Assembly (NCBI RefSeq): GCF_001298105.1
Contig: NZ_LGJH01000158.1
Location: 98,406 to 162,405 of the forward strand
From: Novosphingobium sp. ST904
GTDB taxonomy: Bacteria > Pseudomonadota > Alphaproteobacteria > Sphingomonadales > Sphingomonadaceae
Reading direction: 5' to 3'
Length of the DNA: 64,000 nucleotides
Both the position numbers and the translations under genes were made by a program. Positions 45,852 to 56,206 of this stretch are shown one piece after another. Under the pieces are notes generated by a model. The model was given only the letters and a program-made list of their open reading frames with translations. It ran no database searches and was not told the origin of the DNA. The first letter of the stretch is position 1. Each line of letters opens with the position of its first letter.

Positions 45852-46118
45852 TCATCTTGCCGCGAACTGAACTCCGTTGACCTGCCGGAGATCGACCGTT
45901 CCCTTGCCGAGAGCGGCAAGCTGGCTGTTCGACAGGCACTGCGCATAAACGGTCGGAGCGTCCGCCTTCAGCGCGGCATCGGTGGCCAGGGCGCCTTCGA
46001 TGCCAGCCGCACAGGCAGCGCGCGATTCATAGGTCTGCACGGGAGCAGGCAGTCTTTCGCAAGCCGCTCCGTCATCGCTGCAACCAAACAGGGCGAGGGC
46101 AATGAGTGTGACGCTCAT
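45852..46118 (-). CDS. small hypothetical protein
   Basis: 88-residue protein. Start ATG 46118 is well supported by AAGGAGAGAG upstream. A short hydrophobic N-terminus (MSVTLIALALFGC) and four cysteines (FGC, AACE, AACAAG, AQCLSNS) suggest an exported, possibly disulfide-bonded protein. No family is recognised. It converges on queF and is divergent from the GNAT-nitrilase gene. Confidence 0.65.
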   Translation of the reverse strand: MSVTLIALALFGCSDDGAACERLPAPVQTYESRAACAAGIEGALATDAALKADAPTVYAQCLSNSQLAALGKGTVDLRQVNGVQFAAR

Positions 46119-46235
46119 ATCTCTCTCCTTTCGAGAGGGATAACGAGCGACCTGGCAAAAATATCCCGCAAGCGACGGGAAAAGAGTCATTTTCAGGACT
46201 GGAACCCCGAGCCCCGCCGCGCGTAGTGTTGGGCC

Positions 46236-47795
46236 ATGGACCAGACCAAAGCCAAACTCATCATCCGCGCCGCCACCGTCGCCGATGCTCCGGCCATCGC
46301 GAGGCTCTCGGTAAAAGTCTACGGCAAGGCGGACGCCTTCACCCGCGCCGAAGTTCGCGGGCAGATCATCAATTTTCCCGAGGGCCAGTTCGTGGCCGAA
46401 TACGACGGCAGGGTGGTCGGCCATTGTGCGACGATGATCGTCACGGCGGAGCAGGCCTTTCGCCCGCATAGCTGGGAGGAGATCAGCAACGGCGGCTACG
46501 GTCGCCCCCCCGCTGACGACGGGGATGTGCTCTACGGCTTCGAGGTCTGCGTCGACCCCGACTATCGGCGCTTGCGCATCGGCCAGCGGCTCTACCGCAA
46601 GCGGAAGGAACTGTGCCAGTACTTCGAACTGAAGGGCATCGCCTTCGCTGGCCGCATGCCGGGCTATTCGCGCCGCAGGCGCCAGTATCCGAACCCGGCC
46701 GACTATGTGCAGGCGGTGAAGGACAAGAAGGTCCGCGATCAGGTCATCCAGTTCCAGATGAACGAGGGTTACGAGCCGCGCGGGATTCTGCCGGACTACA
46801 TCCCCAACGACAAGGAAAGCGGCGGCAATGCCGTCATCATGTACTGGACCAACCCGCTTGCGCCGCGCGATACCGGCAAGGCTGTGCCGGGATTCAAGGA
46901 ACGCGTGCCGTCCACCGTGCGCGTCGCGACCGTCCAGTTCATGATGCGCAAGATCGAGGCGATCGACCAGTTCGAGGAGCAGGTCGAATACTGGATCGAC
47001 GTGGCCGCCGATTACGAGAGCGACTTCGTGGTGTTTCCGGAACTGTTCACGCTGGAGCTGCTTTCGATCGAGGAGACCAAGCTCGAACCCGCCGCCGCCA
47101 TTGAAAAGATTGCGGATTACACCGAGCGCTTCGTCGAATTCATGCAGCGCATGGCGGTGAGCTACAACATCAACATCATCGGCGGATCGCACCCGACCAG
47201 GGTGAAGCTGGGGCAGGGCAAGAGCGAGATCCGCAACATCGCCTATACCTTCCTGCGGGACGGCGCCGTGCACGAAACGCAGAAGCTTCATCCCACCCCT
47301 TCGGAGCGCCGCTGGTGGAACATCAAGGGCGGGTACGGCGCCAATGTGATCCCCACCGACTGCGGACCCATCGGGGTGATGATCTGCTATGACAGCGAGT
47401 TCCCGGAGCTTTCCCGCCACCTCGTCAACCAGGGCGCGCTCATGCTTTTCGTCCCTTTCTGCACGGACGAACGGCGCGGCTTCCTGCGCGTTCGCTACTG
47501 CTGTCAGGCACGGGCGGTGGAGAACCAGTGCTACGTCGTTACTTCGGGCGTGGTGGGCAATCTGCCGAACGTCGAGAACATGGATGTCCACTACGCCGAG
47601 AGCGCGATCCTGACCCCTTCGGACTTCCCCTTCGCGCGTGACGGGGTGGCCGCGGATACAGCGCCGAACACGGAGACGATCGCCATCGCCGACCTCAGCC
47701 TCGACGCGCTGCTCACCGCGCGCCAGTCGGGCGCGGTGCAGAATCTCAAGGATCGCCGTTTCGATCTGTACCGCGTGGAATGGACCCAGCAGTAA
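46236..47795 (+). CDS. GNAT acetyltransferase - carbon-nitrogen hydrolase fusion
   Basis: 519 residues with two enzyme domains. Residues 1-200 form a GNAT N-acetyltransferase, with the acetyl-CoA loop around VDPDYRRLRIGQRLYRKR. Residues 225-519 form a nitrilase-type amidohydrolase with the full triad: Glu in VFPELFTLEL, Lys in QKLHPTPSER and Cys in MICYDSEFPE. The hydrolase half resembles omega-amidase and N-carbamoyl-type enzymes. This fusion recurs in proteobacteria and other phyla; its substrate is unknown. ATG 46236 has a weak ribosome site. Single gene between two minus-strand genes. Confidence 0.88.
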   Translation: MDQTKAKLIIRAATVADAPAIARLSVKVYGKADAFTRAEVRGQIINFPEGQFVAEYDGRVVGHCATMIVTAEQAFRPHSWEEISNGGYGRPPADDGDVLYGFEVCVDPDYRRLRIGQRLYRKRKELCQYFELKGIAFAGRMPGYSRRRRQYPNPADYVQAVKDKKVRDQVIQFQMNEGYEPRGILPDYIPNDKESGGNAVIMYWTNPLAPRDTGKAVPGFKERVPSTVRVATVQFMMRKIEAIDQFEEQVEYWIDVAADYESDFVVFPELFTLELLSIEETKLEPAAAIEKIADYTERFVEFMQRMAVSYNINIIGGSHPTRVKLGQGKSEIRNIAYTFLRDGAVHETQKLHPTPSERRWWNIKGGYGANVIPTDCGPIGVMICYDSEFPELSRHLVNQGALMLFVPFCTDERRGFLRVRYCCQARAVENQCYVVTSGVVGNLPNVENMDVHYAESAILTPSDFPFARDGVAADTAPNTETIAIADLSLDALLTARQSGAVQNLKDRRFDLYRVEWTQQ

Positions 47796-47804
47796 AGGGC
47801 CGGG

Positions 47805-48368
47805 CTATTTCGCGGCCTTGAGGCTCGCGGCGGCGTGTGCCACGCGCTTGCGCGTCGCGGCGATCAACTCGTCCAGGCTTGCGACCTGCTCCACGCCGTA
47901 GCGCTCACCCGTGATGTCGACGTTGCCCTTGCGCCAGAAGCCGGGCGGGCAGAGCAGCACGACTTTGCCTGTCCGTGCGTGGAGGCCGAGTTCGAGCAGG
48001 CTCACCGGGCTCTGCGATCCCGGAGCGAGATAGAGGACGATCACGTCGGCACTTTCCAGCGCGGCGAGTTCCCATTCCACCTGTTTGCGGAACTCCGGTT
48101 CGTCCGCCTCGGGCTTCCAGGCCGGGTTCCAGTCTGGACGGCGCGGGTTGAGCAGGGTCACGTTCTCGTCCTGCAGAGCCGCGATCACTTGCTTCTGCCA
48201 GTCCGGGGCAGAACCCATGTCGATGCTTCCGCCCAGGAACACGCGCGGACGGTCATGAGCGGCGGGAAGCGCTTGCGGGGACGTGACTACGATCGCTTCA
48301 GCCATGGCAGGGGCCGGCGTCAGGATCGCACAGAGCGAGGCGGCGGCGGCGAGGAGGACTGGTCTCAT
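47805..48368 (-). CDS. exported nucleoside 2-deoxyribosyltransferase-like protein
   Basis: 187 residues with a clear signal peptide (MRPVLLAAAASLCAILTP to AMAEA), followed by a domain of the nucleoside 2-deoxyribosyltransferase-like family: VFLGGSIDMGSAPDWQ, LLNPRRPDW, ADVIVLYLAPGSQSPVSLLELGLHA. Cytosolic members exchange bases on deoxynucleosides. The leader predicts a periplasmic location, which is unexpected for the enzyme class. Role uncertain: nucleotide salvage in the periplasm, or a different hydrolase function. Confidence 0.75.
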   Translation of the reverse strand: MRPVLLAAAASLCAILTPAPAMAEAIVVTSPQALPAAHDRPRVFLGGSIDMGSAPDWQKQVIAALQDENVTLLNPRRPDWNPAWKPEADEPEFRKQVEWELAALESADVIVLYLAPGSQSPVSLLELGLHARTGKVVLLCPPGFWRKGNVDITGERYGVEQVASLDELIAATRKRVAHAAASLKAAK

Positions 48369-48418
48369 GGCCCGCCTCTAGCCAGAGCAGCGTGCTGCGG
48401 GCCAGTGAAAACGTCATC

Positions 48419-50073
48419 TCATATCGTAAGCCAGAGCGCGGCATAGGCAGGAAGACCGGCCTTCGTTGCCCCGTTCACCGCGAGCAGCACCTCGCCCTCG
48501 GCGGGCAGGGCAAAGGCTATCGGATCGGCGGAGAGATTGAACAGGCATCGCACGCGCTCCCCACCTTCTGCGCGGTCGAACGAGAGCAGCGCGCCATCGG
48601 CCGTGCATTCGGCCAGCGTGCCATGGTGAAGCGCCCGGCTTGCATTCCGTAGGGCCAGCACCTTGCGGGTGAAGTGCAGGAGCGAGGCAGGATCGGCTTC
48701 CTGCACGGACACCGCGCGGGTGAGGTTCTCGGCCGAAAGCGGTAGCCACGGCTCGCCGCCTGTAAAGCCGCCCAGCGGGGCATCATCCCACGGCAGGGGC
48801 GTTCGGGCGCCGTCCCGCGAAAGGGTGAGGGGCCAGTTGGCAATGGCTTCCGGGTCCTGGAGCTGTTCGAACGGAATCTCATCCTGCACGAGGCCCAGTT
48901 CCTCTCCCTGGTAGAGGATAACATTGCCGCGCAGCGCCATGAGCAGTGCCATCTTCACGCGTTCGAACGGCGCTTGATCCTGCGGGGCGCTCCAGCGTGA
49001 AACGGCGCGGGGCGCATCGTGGTTCTCGAATGCCCAACTTGGCCAGCCGCCGGTTTCGCCCGGCGCGAGTTCCCAGCGCCGGAGCGTGTCGGCGACGAAC
49101 TGCGCCGTGAGCGCGGGCGCATAGAGGAAGTCGAACCCGTAGGCGCTATTGAGGCGGCGTTCGCCTTCGGTATAGGCGCGCCGGTCCGCCTGCGGATGAT
49201 CTCCGCCAATTTCGGCTACGGTGTGAACCGCGCCATGTTCGTCGCACACCGCGCGCAGGCGTTCGACGAAGCGCACCATATCGGGGTGGGACTGGCTGAA
49301 GGTCTTGAGCTGGAAGTCGAAGGGCCGGGTTCGCAGGCGGCCATCTGCGGGGGCGGGCGGATTGTCGCGCAGGAGCGGGTCGTGCATCGCGTGGTTGAGC
49401 GCATCGAGCCGGAACCCGTCGACCCCGCGCTCCAGCCAGTATCGCGCTACGCCGAGCACCGTGTCCTGCACGGCCGGGTTATGCATGTTGAGCTGGGGCT
49501 GTTCCTTGAGGAACGTGTGCATGTAGTACTGGCGGCGGCGCCCGTCCCAGGTCCATGCGGGACCGCCGAACACCGACTGCCAGTTGCAGGGCGGGGTACC
49601 GTCTTCCTTCGGATCGTTCCAGACGTACCAGTCCGCCTTCGGGTTGCCGCGGTCGGAGCGCTTTCCGCGAACCAGGGGTGCTGGTCCGAGGTATGGGCGT
49701 AGACCTGGTCGATGATTACCTTGAGCCCGAGGGCATGGGCGTGCGCCACCAGCGCGTCGAAATCGGCCATGGTGCCGAACACCGGGTCTATCCCGCAGTA
49801 ATCGGCCACATCGTAGCCGAAGTCGCGCATCGGGGAGGTGAAGAAGGGCGATATCCAGATCGCATCTACACCCAGCCGGGCAACATGGTGCAGCCGCCGC
49901 GTGATCCCTGCGAGATCGCCCACGCCGTCTCCGTTGGTGTCCTGGAAGCTGCGCGGGTAGATCTGGTAGATCGATGCGCCCTTCCACCACGGCATGTCGG
50001 GGGCAGGGGCGGAGCAGGGCTCCGCGGACGCGCCGGGCGCAGGCAGGGCATCTTCGGTTTCGGTCAGGCTCAT
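48419..50073 (-). CDS. alpha-glucosidase / oligo-1,6-glucosidase, GH13 (frameshifted near 49659-49661)
   Basis: About 551 residues, GH13. The four conserved regions are present: I in DQVYAHTSDQHPWF, II with the nucleophile Asp in GFRLDALNH, III with the acid Glu in VAEIGG, and IV in FENHDAPR. The C-terminal beta domain is intact. It hydrolyses alpha-1,4 or alpha-1,6 glucosidic bonds of maltooligosaccharides, fitting the divergent glycogen operon. The ATG at 50073 follows GGAAGG. One missing C near 49659-49661 breaks the frame after PWFAES; restoring it gives SRSDRGNPKADWYVWND. Confidence 0.87.
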
Positions 50074-50302
50074 GCACACCTTCCGCGATGGGATTGCCCT
50101 TCGCCCATACCATCGAGCGGCCGCTTGCGCGAATTTTTTGCGGCGCTGCACAATGATGCTTGCCGCAAGGCAGCGCTGTGGTAGCCATTGGATGAAAGCA
50201 TGGGAAAATGCGGAGGCGACCTCTTCGGATCCCGGCTCTAAACTATACTGATTGCAGGGCTTTTTCGAACGCGCCTGCGACGGCCAGATCAGGAGTGCGC
50301 CC
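50074..50302. promoter_or_regulatory. divergent promoter region, GH13 gene and glycogen operon
   Basis: This 229-base region lies between the divergent GH13 gene and glgP and must hold both promoters. It contains an A/T-rich GAATTTTTTGC segment near 50130. No operator was recognised by eye. Confidence 0.45.
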
Positions 50303-52730
50303 GTGGCTACCGATCCTGTTGCCAGCAGCAAGGCTGCAATTCCCTCGGAAATGGACAAGCATATCGTCAGAGTGCTTCGCCAGCGCGTCGGAAAGGACGA
50401 GCGTGCCGCCAAGCAGCATGACTGGTACACCGCCTCGATCCTCGCCTTGCGTGACGAGATCATCGAGAAGTGGATAGATTCCACCCGGCGTACCTACGAT
50501 TCCAGCGGGAAGCGGGTCTACTACCTCTCGATGGAGTTCCTGATCGGCCGCCTCCTGCGCGATGCCCTCTCGAACATGGGCATGACGCGCGAGTTCGAGG
50601 CGGCCCTTCGCGCCCATGGGCTCGATCTCGCCGCGCTGGAGGAGCTGGAGCCTGATGCGGCGCTCGGCAACGGCGGCCTTGGCCGTCTCGCCGCGTGTTT
50701 CATGGAGAGCCTCGCGACGCTCGACATCCCGGCTTACGGTTATGGTATCCGCTACGTGAACGGGATGTTCCGTCAGCGCATTGACGACGGCTGGCAGGTG
50801 GAGCTGCCGGAAACCTGGCTGGCCCACGGCAATCCCTGGGAGTTCGAGCGGCTCGAAAGCACATACCGCATAGGTTTCGGCGGCGAAGTCGTGGCCGAGG
50901 GGGACGGCGTTTTCTGGCATCCGGCCGAACATGTCGAGGCGACCGCGATCGATACCCCTGTGGTGGGCTGGCGCGGCAAGCGCGTGAACACCCTGCGCCT
51001 CTGGACGGCGAGCCCGCTCGACCCGATCAAGCTCGATGCCTTCAACGCAGGTGATCATTTCGGCGCCCTGTCGGAACAGGTGCGGGCGGACAGTCTCGTG
51101 CGCGTGCTTTATCCCGCCGATTCCAGCTCCGCCGGACAGGAACTGCGCCTGCGGCAGGAGTATTTCTTCACGGCCGCCTCGATCCAGGACATCGTGCGCC
51201 GCCATATCCAGTACGAAGGCGATATCCGCACCCTGCCGGACAAGGCGGCGATCCAGCTCAACGACACGCATCCGTCAGTGGCCGTGGCCGAACTGATGCG
51301 CCTGCTTGTCGACGAAACTGGACTGGAGTTCAACGAAGCCTGGGACATCTGCCGCCGCACGGTGTCCTATACCAACCACACGCTTCTGCCGGAGGCGCTG
51401 GAATCCTGGCCCCTGCCGCTGTTCGAACGGCTGCTGCCGCGCCACATGCAGATCATCTACGCGATCAACAGCCGCGTCCTTCGCGAAGCGCGCAAGGCGG
51501 GGTGCAGCGACGCGGAGATCGCCGCGATCTCGCTGATCGACGAGAACGGAGAGCGCCGCGTGCGCATGGCGAACCTTGCGTTCGTCGGCGCTCATTCAGT
51601 GAACGGCGTGGCGGCGCTTCACACGGAGCTGATGAAGGAGACGGTCTTCGCCGATCTCCACAAGCTCTACCCTGACCGGATCAACAACAAGACCAATGGC
51701 GTCACCCCCCGCCGCTGGCTGCAACAGTGCAATCCGGGGCTCACCAAAGTGATCCGCGAGGCGATCGGCGATGCCTTCCTCGACGATGCGGCCCGGCTCG
51801 CTGACCTCAACGCCTTCGCGGACGACAGGCAGTTCGGCGAGCGGGTGGCCGAAGTGAAGCGGGCCAACAAGGTCGTGCTGTCGGACTACATCAAGAAGAC
51901 CATGGGGATCCGTCTCATCCGGACGCGCTGTTCGACGTCCAGATCAAGCGCATTCACGAATACAAGCGCAGCTTCTGAACCTGATTGAAACGGTTGCGCT
52001 CTACGACCAGATCCGCAGCCATCCCGAGCGCGACTGGGTGCCGCGCGTGAAGATCTTCGGCGGCAAGGCTGCGTCCAGCTATCACAATGCGAAGCTGGTG
52101 ATCAAACTGGCCAACGACGTGGCGCGCCGCATCAATGCCGACCCCTCGGTGGGCGGGCTGCTCAAGGTCGTGTTCGTGCCGAACTACAATGTCAGCCTGG
52201 CGGAACGGATCATTCCCGCCGCCGACCTGTCGGAACAGATTTCGACCGCGGGCATGGAGGCTTCGGGCACGGGCAACATGAAGTTCGCGCTCAATGGTGC
52301 GCTCACCATCGGCACGCTTGACGGCGCGAATGTCGAGATCAAGGATCATGTCGGCGACGACAATATCGTGATCTTCGGCCTTACCGCCGAGGAAGTCGCC
52401 CACAAGCGCGCCAACGGATACAATCCGCGCGAAGTGATCGATGGTTCGCGCGAACTGAGCCAGGCGCTCACCGCCATCGCATCCGGCGTATTTTCGCCCG
52501 ATGATCCGGACCGTTACAAGGATCTGATCCGCGGCATCCACGAGCATGACTGGTTCATGTGCGCCGCCGATTTCGACAGTTACGCCGCTGCCCAGCGCTC
52601 GATCGACGCCCGGTGGGAGGATGTCGCCGGGTGGCGCGCTGCCGCGATCAGGAACATTGCCAACGTCGGTTGGTTCTCTTCGGATCGGACGATTTCCGAA
52701 TATGCCAGAGATATTTGGAAAGTCCTGTGA
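50303..52730 (+). CDS. glgP: glycogen/starch phosphorylase (two frameshifts, near 51916 and 51969)
   Basis: About 809 residues, PLP-dependent. It releases glucose-1-phosphate from glycogen ends. Conserved blocks are YYLSMEFLIGRLL, LGNGGLGRLAACFMESLAT, GYGIRYVNGMF, INNKTNGVTPRRWL, and the PLP lysine region ASGTGNMKFALNGALTIGTLDGA (positions about 650-670). The GTG start at 50303 has AGGAG eight bases upstream. Two single-base losses are visible: a G after CGTCTC (51916) and a C after AAGCGC (51969). Both restored, the protein reads MGIRLDPDALFDVQIKRIHEYKRQLLNLIE across the breaks. It starts the glgPBCAX operon; its stop overlaps glgB. Confidence 0.93.
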
Positions 52731-54901
52731 AACCACCAGAAAGCGCCATCGAATCCCTGCTGGAAGGCCTCAACGCCGACCCGTTCTCTCTTCTCGGCGC
52801 GCTTTCCGGTCCTGACGGGACGTATGCCCGCGCGATCCTGCCGGGCGCGGAGACGGTGGAGGCCTTCAGCCTCGACGGCCGCCGGCTGGGCATGCTGGGC
52901 AAGGTCGATGACCGGTTCCTGTTCGAAGGCAAGCTGGTGGGAAAGCCCCAGCCGATCCGCTATCGCTGCACGGCGCGGGACAGCGACTGGCTTGTCACCG
53001 ATCCCTATACTTTCGGCCCGGTGCTGGGCCCTGTCGACGACCTGCTGATCGCGCAAGGCACGCATTTCCGGCTGTTCGACAAGCTCGGCGCTCATATCAT
53101 CCGCCACGAAGGCGCGAACGGCGTCCACTTCGCGGTCTGGGCGCCCAATGCGCAACTGGTAAGCGTCGTGGGGGATTTCAATGACTGGGACCCTCGCCGC
53201 CATGTCATGCGCGATCGCAGCGACATCGGCGTCTGGGAAATCTTCATCCCGGATATCGCGGACTACCGCGCCTACAAGTACCATATCATCGGTGCCGACG
53301 GTATGGTCCAGCCGCTAAAGGCGGATCCCTTCGCCTTCATGTCGGAAATCCGGCCCGCCACCGCCTCGATGACCGCGCACCCCGCCAAGCTGGACTGGGG
53401 TGACGAAGCGCACCGCGCGCACTGGGCCTCGATCGATCCACGCAAGGTTCCCGTCTCGATCTATGAAGTCCACGCGGGTTCGTGGCAGCGGGATCGCTTC
53501 AACTGGTTCCTTAACTGGGACGACCTTGCCGACCGCCTGATCCCCTATGTCGTCGAGATGGGTTTCACCCATATCGAATTCCTGCCGATCAGCGAGCACC
53601 CCTACGATCCATCCTGGGGTTATCAGGCGACCGGACTCTATGCCCCCAGTTCCCGTTTCGGGGAACCGGCGGGCTTCGCGCGTTTCGTGGATGGCGCGCA
53701 CCGGGCCGGAATCGGCGTGATCCTGGACTGGGTTCCCGCCCATTTCCCGACCGACGACCATGGGCTTGTCCGTTTCGACGGCACCGCGCTTTACGAACAT
53801 CAGGACCCGCGACTTGGCTTCCAGCCGGACTGGAACACGCTGATCTACAATTTTGGTCGGCGCGAAGTGGCGAGCTTCCTCGTCAACAACGCGCTGTTCT
53901 GGGCAGAGCGCTATCACATAGACGGGCTGCGCGTGGATGCGGTGGCCTCGATGCTCTACCGGGATTACTCGCGCAAGGAAGGGGAGTGGATCCCCAACGC
54001 CCAGGGCGGACGCGAGAACTGGGAAGCGGTGGACTTCCTGCGCGCGACGAACCAAGCGATCTATGCCCAGCATCCCGGCGTCTTCACTATCGCCGAGGAA
54101 TCGACGGCCTGGCCGGGCGTCACTCAGCCCGCCTACGACGTGCCCGAGGGAGAACGGGCTTCGGCGCTGGGCTTCGGCTTCAAGTGGAACATGGGCTTCA
54201 TGCATGACACGCTGCGCTACATGGCGCGCGACCCCGTGCATCGGCGCTATCACCACGACGATCTGACGTTCGGGCTGATGTATGCCTTCTCGGAGAACTA
54301 CGTCCTGCCGCTCAGCCATGATGAAGTGGTGCACGGCAAGGGCTCGCTGCTCAACAAGATGAGCGGAGACGACTGGCAGAAATTCGCCAATCTGCGCGCC
54401 TACTACGGCTTGATGTGGGGCTATCCGGGCAAGAAGCTGCTGTTCATGGGGCAGGAGTTCGCGCAGCGCCGCGAATGGAGCGAGGAACGCGCTCTGGATT
54501 GGGAACTCCGTGATGCGCCCGCGCACGAAGGCATCCGCAATCTCGTGAAGGACCTCAATCGCATCTATTGCCAGAAACCCGCGCTCCACGCCGGGGACTG
54601 CGAGGGCGACGGGTTCGAGTGGCTGGTGGTGGACGATGCGCAGAATTCCGTCTTCGCCTGGCTGCGCAAGGCGCCCGGTTCCAGGCCGATCGCGGTGATC
54701 TCCAACATGACCTCGGCCATGCATACGGGGTATGGACTGCCGCTGCCGCATGACGGCAAATGGAACGAAATCCTCAATAGCGATTCCCGTCATTATGGCG
54801 GGACCGGCAAAGGCAACTTGGGGCAAGTCAAGGCCGCGGACGGGCAAGCCATGGTAACACTGCCGCCATTGGCAACGATCATGCTCGAATACGCAGGCTG
54901 A
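52727..54901 (+). CDS. glgB: 1,4-alpha-glucan branching enzyme
   Basis: 724-residue GH13 enzyme that creates alpha-1,6 branches in glycogen. An N-terminal domain and a CBM48 domain (HFAVWAPNAQLVSVVGDFNDWD) precede the barrel. Catalytic regions are visible: the nucleophile Asp in GLRVDAVASMLYRDYSR, the Glu in TIAEESTAWPG and LPLSHDEVVHGKGS. The start is GTG at 52727, set by a GTGA overlap with the glgP stop. Full-length and intact; glgC follows after 27 bases. Confidence 0.96.
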   Translation: MKPPESAIESLLEGLNADPFSLLGALSGPDGTYARAILPGAETVEAFSLDGRRLGMLGKVDDRFLFEGKLVGKPQPIRYRCTARDSDWLVTDPYTFGPVLGPVDDLLIAQGTHFRLFDKLGAHIIRHEGANGVHFAVWAPNAQLVSVVGDFNDWDPRRHVMRDRSDIGVWEIFIPDIADYRAYKYHIIGADGMVQPLKADPFAFMSEIRPATASMTAHPAKLDWGDEAHRAHWASIDPRKVPVSIYEVHAGSWQRDRFNWFLNWDDLADRLIPYVVEMGFTHIEFLPISEHPYDPSWGYQATGLYAPSSRFGEPAGFARFVDGAHRAGIGVILDWVPAHFPTDDHGLVRFDGTALYEHQDPRLGFQPDWNTLIYNFGRREVASFLVNNALFWAERYHIDGLRVDAVASMLYRDYSRKEGEWIPNAQGGRENWEAVDFLRATNQAIYAQHPGVFTIAEESTAWPGVTQPAYDVPEGERASALGFGFKWNMGFMHDTLRYMARDPVHRRYHHDDLTFGLMYAFSENYVLPLSHDEVVHGKGSLLNKMSGDDWQKFANLRAYYGLMWGYPGKKLLFMGQEFAQRREWSEERALDWELRDAPAHEGIRNLVKDLNRIYCQKPALHAGDCEGDGFEWLVVDDAQNSVFAWLRKAPGSRPIAVISNMTSAMHTGYGLPLPHDGKWNEILNSDSRHYGGTGKGNLGQVKAADGQAMVTLPPLATIMLEYAG

Positions 54902-54928
54902 AACGAGATACGAAGGAGAGTGAGTGCA

Positions 54929-56190
54929 ATGAGGACGCCGACCGGATCGCCACTCGCGCGCGATGCCATGGCCTATGTCCTTGCCGGCGGACGCGGCAGC
55001 CGGCTTAGTGAACTGACGGACAACCGGGCCAAGCCGGCAGTCTATTTCGGGGGCATGAGCCGGATCATCGATTTCGCGCTGTCGAACGCGATCAATTCGG
55101 GCATCCGCCGCATCGGCGTCGCCACGCAGTACAAGGCGCATAGCCTGATCCGGCACATGAACCGTGCCTGGAACTTCATGCGGCCCGAGCGGAACGAGAG
55201 CTTCGACATCCTCCCCGCCAGCCAGCGCATATCCGAGTTGCTGTGGTACGAAGGCACTGCCGACGCGGTGTTCCAGAACATCGACATCATTGCCTCCTAC
55301 AGTCCGAAGTACATGGTGATCCTTGCAGGCGATCACATCTACAAGATGGACTACGAATTGATGCTGCAACAGCACGTCAATTCGGGGGCGGACGTCACGG
55401 TCGGCTGCCTCGTCGTCCCGCGCAAGGAAGCGACCGCTTTCGGCGTCATGCATGTCGACGAGAACGACGTGATCACCTCGTTCCTCGAAAAGCCCGCCGA
55501 TCCGCCCTCGATCCCGGGCGATCCGGGCAATTGCCTCGCCTCGATGGGCATTTACGTCTTCGACACCGAGTTTCTGTTCGAACAGCTTCGCAGGGATGCC
55601 GCAGATCCCGATTCCCGGCGCGATTTCGGCGGGGACATCATTCCCTACATCGTCAGGCACGGTAAGGCACAGGCCCACCGCTTCACCAATTCCTGCATCC
55701 GCGCCGCCGAGGAAATCGAGGAGTACTGGCGCGACGTCGGAACTGTCGACGCCTACTTCGACGCCAACCTGGACCTGACCGATACCGTTCCCAAGCTCGA
55801 CATGTACGATCGGGACTGGCCGATCTGGACCGACACTGTCGTCGCCGCGCCCGCCAAGTTCGTGCATGACGAAGAGGGGCGGCGCGGGCAGGCGATCTCG
55901 TCGCTGATAAGCCAGGACTGCATCGTCTCCGGCGCGCTCGCGCGGCGCTCGCTGCTGTTCACCGGGGTCAAGATGGGCAGCTTTTCGTCCGTGAACGAGG
56001 CAGTGATCCTGCCCTATTGCAACATCGGCCGACATGCCCGCCTCTCGCGCGTGGTGATCGATTCCGGCGTCCGTATCCCCGAGGGCTCGTCGTTGGCGAG
56101 GATCCTGAACTGGACGGCCGGCGCTTCCGCCGAACCGACAACGGAGTATGTCTCATCACCAAGCCGATGATCGACCGGCTCGGCCTGTGA
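54929..56190 (+). CDS. glgC: glucose-1-phosphate adenylyltransferase (frameshifted near 56085, true stop 56188-56190)
   Basis: ADP-glucose pyrophosphorylase, the committed step of glycogen synthesis. YVLAGGRGSRLSELTDNRAKPAVYFGG holds the nucleotide-binding and activator residues (positions 15-41), and the C-terminal half is a beta-helix. ATG 54929 has AAGGAGAG upstream. Read straight, the gene ends at 56170 with an atypical tail. One missing C in GGGCTCG near 56085 restores the normal ending (GLVVGEDPELDGRRF, then RTDNGVCLITKPMID) and moves the stop to 56190, about 420 residues, the family length. The extended tail is the evidence that this is a frameshift. Confidence 0.93.
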
Positions 56191-56206
56191 TCGGGTTGGA
56201 TAGCGA

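Noticed and set aside
53315..56035. A 906-codon open frame antisense to glgB and glgC
   Set aside because: The plus strand encodes two recognised enzymes; the antisense protein has the codon-shadow composition of high-GC DNA.
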